Of a DNA stretch of 64,000 nt, positions 58,657 to 64,000 are shown piece by piece; position 1 is the first letter of the stretch; each line of letters starts with the position of its first letter. The notes under the pieces are model-generated. The model ran no database searches and was not told the DNA's origin. It saw nothing but the letters and a program-made list of their open reading frames with translations. The DNA is from JANQNX01 sp040217095 (GTDB lineage: Bacteria; Pseudomonadota; Gammaproteobacteria; Eutrophobiales; Eutrophobiaceae): the NCBI GenBank assembly GCA_965229565.1, contig OZ245888.1, forward strand, positions 2,542,001 to 2,606,000. The letters are read 5' to 3'. Both the position numbers and the translations under genes were made by a program.

Positions 58657-59080
58657 AAACGCTCTGCGCGCGACCAATAAAGGCATCCACGAGCGAATCT
58701 GTAATCTTGTGAAAGGCATGACCCAGCGTGTGCTTGACCAGCCTGTTCTTGAATTCAAACTGCATATCCAGTGATACCATACAGCTACCTTCGCCTGTGC
58801 TTTTGAACTGCCAATGGCCGCTTAATTGTTTAAACGGGCCCTCAACCAGGCGCATTACGATCGATTCATTTCCCTGCATCTGGTTGGCCGTGGTAAAGGT
58901 TTGCCGGATCTTGCCCACGGCAAGCGATACCGATGCCACCAGTGAATCACCATGATGTTCAATCACGTTGGTCGAGGTACACCACGGCAGGAAGTCGGGA
59001 TATGCCTCGATATCATTCACCAAAGCAAACATTTCATCCGCACTGTAGGGAACGTGTTCTTGCTTATGAATCCTTGCCAC
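58643..59080 (-). CDS. ratA: RatA-like SRPBCC protein (Coq10 family)
   Basis: The 145-residue START-fold protein has HVPYSADEMFALVNDIEAYPDFLPWCTSTNVI and FEFKNRLVKHTLGHAFHKITDSLVDAFIGRAQSVYG. In E. coli RatA was described as blocking 70S ribosome formation, but the fold is that of Coq10, which binds ubiquinone, so the role is disputed. The gene is adjacent to rnfH and near smpB, a conserved neighbourhood. Confidence 0.94.
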   Translation of the reverse strand: MARIHKQEHVPYSADEMFALVNDIEAYPDFLPWCTSTNVIEHHGDSLVASVSLAVGKIRQTFTTANQMQGNESIVMRLVEGPFKQLSGHWQFKSTGEGSCMVSLDMQFEFKNRLVKHTLGHAFHKITDSLVDAFIGRAQSVYGQR

Positions 59081-59082
59081 AA

Positions 59083-60495
59083 CTACTTAATAAGACCGAG
59101 TAACTTGAAAAATCCTATGGCGTGTAAAAATATAAAAATGACACCTATCGGCGCAATATAGCGCACCGAAAAACGCCATGCCTGGTAGATGACACTGTCA
59201 CCCAGGCCGAGTTCATCAACCGTCGACTGCCGAGACATATACCACGAAGCAAAGATAGCGACCAGCAGCCCCCCAATTGGCAACATGATATTAGCAGTAA
59301 GGATATCAAAGATATCAAACAGGCCATTCTCCTTAACGTTACCGGCAAACGTAAATGAAAATGCCCAATGGTTGAAAGACAGTACCGTGACGATGCCAAG
59401 TAACCAGGCCACGACACCGGCCACGGCAGTGGCCCTGACCCGGTTCATGTTCTTGTTTTCCACCAGCCACGTAACAGCCGGTTCCAGTAACGAGATGGCC
59501 GAGGTCCAGGCGGCGAACGTTAACAGCACGAAAAACAGGCAGCCAAAGAAAGTACCAAATGGCATTTGTCCGAATGCAATCGGCAGGGATATGAAAATCA
59601 GGCCCGGACCACCACCCGGCTCCAGGCCGTAACTAAAGACAATCGGGAAGATGGCAATCCCGGCAAGGATCGCAACCGAGGTATCGGCCAGCGCGATGCT
59701 GACACTGGTGCCCATTATTGATGATTTTTGCGAGAGATAGGACCCGTAGATCATGATGGCCCCCATACCTAGACTCAGGCTGAAAAAGGCCTGGCCCAGT
59801 GCCGGTAACAGGATATCGGCAAACAGGTTCTTTTGTGCGAGCCGCTCAAAGTCCGGGACGAACAGGTATTGCAATCCCTCCATGAATTTCTCGGTACTCA
59901 TGGCATAACCCACCATTAGTAACAACAGGATAAACAATGCCGGCATTAAAAAACGCACGGCCTTTTCCAGGCCGCTTTTGACACCACGAGAGACAACAAT
60001 GATGGTCATCATGACAAATGTTGTATGCCAGGCCAGCAGTTTTTCAGGATCCGAGATCAATTCGGAAAAAATCTTCTCTGATAAATGGCCGTCTGCATCG
60101 ACAAACAAACCGGCCCCGGTGCGGAAGGTATAGGCAAGTGTCCAGCCGGCAATGACACTGTAATAGGAAAGGATAATGAAACCGGCAACCACGCCCATCC
60201 AGCCAAGCAGGCGCCAGTGTTTACTGAGTCCTTCCTCCTCTGCAATGGTTTGCATGGTATTGATCGGACTTTGGCGGCCACGGCGACCGAGCAGTATTTC
60301 TGCCATCATGATAGGTATGCCAACGACCAGGACAAAAAACAGGTACACCAGCACGAAAGCCCCGCCGCCATTCTCACCGGCGAGATAGGGGAAACGCCAG
60401 ATATTGCCGAGACCAACGGCCGAGCCTGTTGCGGCCAGGATAAAGGTCCACCTGGATGACCACTGGCCGTGTATTGAAGAACGTTTAGCTGACAT
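59083..60495 (-). CDS. Neurotransmitter:sodium symporter (NSS) family transporter
   Basis: The 470-residue protein has 11-12 membrane helices. The N-terminal signature WTFILAATGSAVGLGNIWRFPYLAGENGGGAFVLVYLFFVL supplies the Na+ and substrate sites (unwound TM1). TM6 has FFSLSLGMGAIMIYGSYLS. It imports an amino acid or similar solute with Na+, substrate unknown. It lies 2 bp upstream of ratA and divergent from smpB. Confidence 0.93.
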   Translation of the reverse strand: MSAKRSSIHGQWSSRWTFILAATGSAVGLGNIWRFPYLAGENGGGAFVLVYLFFVLVVGIPIMMAEILLGRRGRQSPINTMQTIAEEEGLSKHWRLLGWMGVVAGFIILSYYSVIAGWTLAYTFRTGAGLFVDADGHLSEKIFSELISDPEKLLAWHTTFVMMTIIVVSRGVKSGLEKAVRFLMPALFILLLLMVGYAMSTEKFMEGLQYLFVPDFERLAQKNLFADILLPALGQAFFSLSLGMGAIMIYGSYLSQKSSIMGTSVSIALADTSVAILAGIAIFPIVFSYGLEPGGGPGLIFISLPIAFGQMPFGTFFGCLFFVLLTFAAWTSAISLLEPAVTWLVENKNMNRVRATAVAGVVAWLLGIVTVLSFNHWAFSFTFAGNVKENGLFDIFDILTANIMLPIGGLLVAIFASWYMSRQSTVDELGLGDSVIYQAWRFSVRYIAPIGVIFIFLHAIGFFKLLGLIK

Positions 60496-60580
60496 AAGTA
60501 ACTTTTTTTAAAGTATTTTCCGTGAAAAACCCTATCTTAACAAGTTACGACAAAAGTCGCGCATCGCTTGCAGAATGACC

Positions 60581-60589
60581 TGTTATAAT
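60581..60589 (+). promoter_or_regulatory. Extended -10 promoter of smpB
   Basis: TGT-TATAAT matches the extended -10 motif TGn-TATAAT exactly, 27 bp before the smpB ATG. The -35 region is weak. Confidence 0.65.
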
Positions 60590-60615
60590 CCGCCGCTGAA
60601 AAAAGGTACAGGACA

Positions 60616-61083
60616 ATGAGCAAGGACAAACCGTCTGGCGGCAGCACCATCGCGCTCAACAAGAAAGCCCGCCATGATTATTTTATCGAAGAGCGCTACG
60701 AAGCTGGCCTCGCCCTGCAAGGTTGGGAGGTGAAAAGCCTGCGTGCCGGTAAAGTACAGATTGTCGAGAGCTATATCCTGCTAAAAAACAACGAGGCATT
60801 TCTGTTCGGAGCCTTGATTACGCCCCTGCCCACGGTTTCTACCCACTACAATGCCGACCCTACCCGGACACGTAAGCTGTTAATGCACCGTGAAGAAATC
60901 AACAGGCTCATAGGCGCGGTTGAGAGAAAGGGCTACTCACTGGTGCCCACTGCCCTCTACTGGAAACATGGCAAGGTCAAACTTGAGATTGGCGTAGCCA
61001 AGGGCAAGAAAGCACACGATAAGCGCCAGTCAATCAAGGAACGTGACTGGGAACGCCAAAAAGCAAGAATACTGCGACAATAA
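60616..61083 (+). CDS. smpB: SsrA-binding protein SmpB
   Basis: The 155-residue protein has ALNKKARHDYFIEERYEAGLALQGWEVKSLRAGKVQIVESYI, LLMHREEINRLIGAVERKGYSLVPTALYWKHGKVKLEIGVAKGKK and a basic C-terminal tail (DKRQSIKERDWERQKARILRQ) that mimics a codon-anticodon. It delivers tmRNA to stalled ribosomes. It is directly upstream of ssrA on the same strand. Confidence 0.98.
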   Translation: MSKDKPSGGSTIALNKKARHDYFIEERYEAGLALQGWEVKSLRAGKVQIVESYILLKNNEAFLFGALITPLPTVSTHYNADPTRTRKLLMHREEINRLIGAVERKGYSLVPTALYWKHGKVKLEIGVAKGKKAHDKRQSIKERDWERQKARILRQ

Positions 61084-61204
61084 GTCAATAAAGGTGCGGC
61101 ACCGTCGAACCAGGCTGTAGTACAGGCCTGAACTTACATTACGTTTTTGCGTCTTAATATTAACTCGTACAGTAAGTTAATTAGACAATGGGTACGAATT
61201 GATC

Positions 61205-61233
61205 TTGATATTCAGGCAGATTCGTCCAATATT
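61205..61233 (+). promoter_or_regulatory. Candidate ssrA promoter
   Basis: TTGATA, 17 bp, AATATT, 27 bp before the mature 5' end. RNase P processing of the tmRNA 5' end fits a start in this gap. Confidence 0.45.
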
Positions 61234-61259
61234 GTCGCTACTTTCAGGAATTCCGAATC

Positions 61260-61622
61260 GGGGGCGTTCTGGCTTCGACGTGGATATGAAACCTGAGGGG
61301 CATGCCGAGGCGCAGACTACCTCGTAAATACAGCTGCAAACTTTATAGTTGCCAACGAAGACAACTACGCACTAGCAGCTTAATAACCTGTCTTAGTGCC
61401 GTCTGACTGATGTTGTGCTTGTGCACACAGATCCAGGCGTCGACTTACACAAGATCGCAATGAAGCTCGTCCGGGGTGGATTTGTTAAACTCTTACCGGG
61501 ATCGCTGTCTGTCTTCCCTGCCGTTCGGGTAGCAGCCAGTTAAATAAAAAGAACCGGCTAAGCATGTAGAACCAATGGCAGAAGATTTGCGGACGCGGGT
61601 TCGACTCCCGCCGCCTCCACCA
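61260..61622 (+). ncRNA. ssrA: Transfer-messenger RNA (tmRNA)
   Basis: The RNA is 363 nt, the same length as in E. coli. The 5' end GGGGGCG pairs with CGCCTCC before the encoded ACCA. GATGCCGAGG-type pseudoknot sequence and the TTCGACT T-loop are present. The tag frame starts at GCA 61336 and reads ANFIVANEDNYALAA, followed by tandem TAA stops. It rescues stalled ribosomes with SmpB and marks nascent proteins for ClpXP. The LAA end is conserved; the first half of the tag differs from the E. coli tag. Confidence 0.97.
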
Positions 61623-61630
61623 AATAAACA

Positions 61631-61657
61631 AACCTCCTTTAATGGAGGTTTTTTTAT
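61631..61657 (+). terminator. Rho-independent terminator of ssrA
   Basis: AACCTCC pairs with GGAGGTT (7 bp, 6-base loop) followed by TTTTTATTT, starting 9 bp after the tmRNA 3' end. Confidence 0.92.
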
Positions 61658-61709
61658 TTGTGCATGTGAAGTTGACCAGATGTTCTGTTCAGACTGTTCG
61701 GCTATATAG

Positions 61710-62723
61710 TTAACGCTCCTTCAACCTGTGTTCCCAGCGTCGTCGCGCATGGCGTCGCATATTCGGTATCTCGTCGGTTTCGTCAATGATGGCCTGGCCC
61801 AGTATGGTTTCAAGGATATCTTCCATCGTAACCAGTCCCAGCCAGGTACCGTATTCATCATAGATGAGTGCCATATGCTGATGTTCTTTCAACAACATCG
61901 ACAGGGCCGACTCTGCAGAGATAGAGTCCTTGAATATCTGCGCCGGCATCAGTAATTCACTCAGCGGAGTGCCAGGTTCGGCATCCAGTAACTCACTGCG
62001 AAACACAATGCCATGTGGATGTTCATCATCATCCAGTACCGGGTAACGAGAGCAACCCGTATCACGTACCTTCTCCAGGTTATCACCAACAGTACTATCG
62101 AGATTGACATACTGGCATACCGTGCGCGGTGTCATGATGTCGCGTAGTTTGACCTCGTGCAGGTCGAGGATATTGGAAATTACCCGGTGTTCATCTTCAT
62201 CCAGTTTTCCCTCTTCCAGCCCAAGCATGGTGAGCGCCTTGATCTCGGAGCGCAGGTCGGTTCCGGGAGTGCCGGCGCCGAGTGAGCGCGTAATCATGTC
62301 AGAAAGCGATATAAAGGGTTTTAACAGGAATATCATACCGCCGAGTAAGAAGGGTAATAATGGTGCCAGCCTGTGCCAGTACTTGGCGCCCAGTGTCTTC
62401 GGGATAATTTCAGAGAGTACCAGTACCAGAAGGGTCATCACAGCCGAGGCAACGGCAAGATAACCATCGCCAAAAACAACACCTACTTGCGCGCCCACAC
62501 CGGCAGCACCAAAAGTATGTGCCACTGTATTCAACGTGAGTATTGCGGCCAGCGGCTGATCGATCCGTTCCTTGAGACGGTTCAGACGCTTGTATAGTTC
62601 AGGGCGGCTTTCCCTGTAACTGGCAATATAACTGGGCGTGATGGAAAGCAGCACGGCCTCAAGCACCGAACAGATAAAAGAAATGCCGATAGCCAGGGCA
62701 GCAAATGTAATTAACAGGCTCAT
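61710..62723 (-). CDS. CNNM/HlyC-CorC family protein (DUF21 + CBS)
   Basis: The 337-residue protein has an N-terminal DUF21 membrane domain with three to four helices (MSLLITFAALAIGISFICSVLEAVLLSITPSYIA) and tandem CBS domains (IMTPRTVCQYVNLDST, MALIYDEYGTWLGLVTMEDILETILGQ). It lacks the C-terminal CorC_HlyC domain, so it is the short form. The family includes Mg2+/cation transporters or their regulators. I use the ATG at 62723; a TTG frame to 62762 is less likely. Confidence 0.9.
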   Translation of the reverse strand: MSLLITFAALAIGISFICSVLEAVLLSITPSYIASYRESRPELYKRLNRLKERIDQPLAAILTLNTVAHTFGAAGVGAQVGVVFGDGYLAVASAVMTLLVLVLSEIIPKTLGAKYWHRLAPLLPFLLGGMIFLLKPFISLSDMITRSLGAGTPGTDLRSEIKALTMLGLEEGKLDEDEHRVISNILDLHEVKLRDIMTPRTVCQYVNLDSTVGDNLEKVRDTGCSRYPVLDDDEHPHGIVFRSELLDAEPGTPLSELLMPAQIFKDSISAESALSMLLKEHQHMALIYDEYGTWLGLVTMEDILETILGQAIIDETDEIPNMRRHARRRWEHRLKER

Positions 62724-62814
62724 GGAAGTGGAAACTGAATCATAGGAATAGCATTCATACAATGCTTATCCCTCGTTGTACTACTTGATGCATCTAAATC
62801 GCTAAAGGTAGATC

Positions 62815-63249
62815 CTAGAATCTATCGTATACCTTTCTCTGACCGTCCTCCAATACATACACATCAAGCAGTTCATTGCGCACGCCCGGCATACCCGGTG
62901 TACCCTTGGGCATACCCGGTAGAGCAATACCCTTGATGTCGGGTTTTTCTGCCAACAAACGCTTGATGATATTACCGGGCACATGGCCTTCAACAATATA
63001 GTCATCTACCAGCATGGTATGACAACCGGCGAATTCCGGCTGAATACCCAGCTCGGCCTTGAGGAAATTGACATTGTCACGAGTCTTCAGGTCGACATCG
63101 AACCCCTGCTCTTCCAGTAACTCAGCATGCTTATCGCAGCACATGCAACCGGCTTGTTTGTACATGGTCAATTTGACCGGCTCGACGGCTAAAACCGTGT
63201 GCGGCAAGGAAAAAAGCAGCGCTATAATCAAAGTATGTAGTTTATTCAT
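62815..63249 (-). CDS. DUF411 periplasmic metal-binding-type protein
   Basis: The 144-residue protein has a signal peptide (MNKLHTLIIALLFSLPHTVLA) and DUF411 features: VKLTMYKQAGCMCCDKHAELLEEQGFDV (CxCC site), FAGCHTMLVDDYIVEGHVPGNIIKRLL and IALPGMPKGTPGMPG. Related proteins are linked to copper or silver handling. No other metal-resistance gene is adjacent. Confidence 0.93.
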   Translation of the reverse strand: MNKLHTLIIALLFSLPHTVLAVEPVKLTMYKQAGCMCCDKHAELLEEQGFDVDLKTRDNVNFLKAELGIQPEFAGCHTMLVDDYIVEGHVPGNIIKRLLAEKPDIKGIALPGMPKGTPGMPGVRNELLDVYVLEDGQRKVYDRF

Positions 63250-63333
63250 ACTGGTCCAGCCTTATTTATGAGAGATAAACTATAGGATAATACCTGGCTG
63301 ACATAGTTCAAGCTGTGAGTCAGGTAGCGTAGT

Positions 63334-63768
63334 CTATTCCAGTGAGGATAATAAAGATCTGATTTCACTCCGCGAAATATTAATTGCATCAACCAGCCCA
63401 TCCACAGTAGCGCGATCTATGTCAATCTTGCTCCATCCCTCAGACCACTCCTTTTTTAATGCTTCAGCTGTATCCATCACTTCCTTACTCGTAAGCGGGC
63501 TTAATTCGGATATCAGGCCTACCTTGACCCAGCCTTTTCTTGGATTACCTTCTACAGGATCACTATCATAATGTGCCACGTAAATTATTTGTTCCAGTTC
63601 TGCCAACTCCTTCAATAGCTCAAATGATGCAGTACGAATCGTGTCGTTTTGCTCAGACACTTCCATTCGCCACACGTTATACGAAAAGCCTATTAGCGCA
63701 AACAAGATGCTAAAAATGACTGTTACCTGATACAACCTTAATTTTGAACGTAATTCTGTTTCTATCAT
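63334..63768 (-). CDS. Single-helix membrane protein, unknown function
   Basis: The 144-residue protein has one N-terminal membrane anchor (YQVTVIFSILFALIGFSYNVW) and a helical, acidic extracytoplasmic part with RTASFELLKELAELEQIIYVAHYD. No catalytic motif is seen. I do not recognise the family. Confidence 0.65.
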   Translation of the reverse strand: MIETELRSKLRLYQVTVIFSILFALIGFSYNVWRMEVSEQNDTIRTASFELLKELAELEQIIYVAHYDSDPVEGNPRKGWVKVGLISELSPLTSKEVMDTAEALKKEWSEGWSKIDIDRATVDGLVDAINISRSEIRSLLSSLE

Positions 63769-64000
63769 GTCGACACCTTGTTACCCCGATGTATGAGAAA
63801 AATATTCATTAATAACTGATGATAGATTCGATGTGAAAGTTACAAACCGGGTTGAATTAGTGGCGACGAACTTTAACCCGGGGAAGGAACTTTGGATTAT
63901 TACCTGCCTCGAGACGAATAAGCGCGACTGGCACTTAGACATTAATACTGTAACCGGCAACATGCCGATAGTTTTTCCAGCGTGAAGTTATCTAACGTTC
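63769..64000. other. End of window, no supported gene
   Basis: A 51-codon rightward frame from GTG 63833 and a 60-codon leftward frame exist, but neither has a ribosome site or recognisable composition. CGGGTT / AACCCG arms around 63848-63883 make a weak dyad. Confidence 0.4.

Noticed and set aside
61590..61660. Genomic island attachment at the 3' end of ssrA
   Set aside because: No integrase gene or repeat of the ssrA 3' end is visible in the following 2.3 kb.
63781..63984. Short frames on both strands at the end of the window
   Set aside because: No ribosome site, no recognisable motif, and overlapping frames on opposite strands.
1..64000. CRISPR arrays, rRNA genes, tRNA genes and intact insertion sequences
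   Set aside because: I looked for regular short repeats, tRNA T-loops with acceptor stems and transposase motifs. Apart from the tmRNA and the dead intI, none was found.

Overview
The window looks like chromosome from a gammaproteobacterium of moderate GC. The evidence is the gene order hrcA-grpE-dnaK-dnaJ-dapB, nadK-recN, fur/bamE, rnfH-ratA and smpB-ssrA, an isocitrate dehydrogenase kinase/phosphatase (AceK), an E. coli-length tmRNA and a metZ-type methionine pathway. A serine-cycle gene cluster suggests one-carbon or glyoxylate assimilation. I cannot name the genus from sequence alone.

Layout. 1-1,510: small leftward genes (DUF2784, GFA-family, a four-helix membrane protein, a coiled coil). 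1,807-2,694: a homocysteine S-methyltransferase-like gene. 2,702-5,969: what I read as a fossil chromosomal integron. It has an intI pseudogene (frameshift plus loss of the catalytic middle), an attI-like core and five leftward cassettes (signal-peptide protein, helical protein, zinc-ribbon protein, hicAB, GNAT) separated by 58-79 bp attC-like sites. 5,982-16,785: housekeeping and stress genes (mgtE, asnS, a nucleotidyltransferase, tag, actP-DUF485, SDR, cytochrome b561, glutathionyl-hydroquinone reductase, pirin, LysR). 16,851-21,574: c-di-GMP signalling, with a PhnD-like binding lipoprotein overlapping a GGDEF-EAL protein and then a degenerate GGDEF protein. 21,607-32,584: accessory genes (peptidase, old yellow enzyme, nei, slp, nudix, two zf-TFIIB proteins, lipoproteins, Sel1 repeats, DUF2490, SDR, methyltransferase).

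32,868-42,739 is a leftward serine-cycle cluster: serine-glyoxylate aminotransferase, malyl-CoA lyase, malate thiokinase (mtkA, mtkB), hydroxypyruvate reductase, PEP carboxylase and a second class V aminotransferase. A 20-bp perfect palindrome lies in its upstream region. Glycerate kinase and serine hydroxymethyltransferase are not in the window. Next comes metZ, preceded by what I read as a complete SAM-II riboswitch: promoter, aptamer, antiterminator and terminator. Divergent from it are icd and aceK, which could set the split of isocitrate between the TCA cycle and the glyoxylate shunt, the usual partner route for glyoxylate regeneration.

47,594-64,000: an orphan membrane sensor, dapB, the heat-shock operon with a CIRCE operator inside its promoter, nadK, recN, fur, bamE, rnfH, ratA, an NSS transporter, smpB, ssrA (tag ANFIVANEDNYALAA), a CNNM/CBS protein, a DUF411 protein and a one-helix protein. 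Four copies of a structured repeat begin at or just after the stop codons of the second aminotransferase, ppc, dnaJ and nadK, always in the same orientation relative to the gene.
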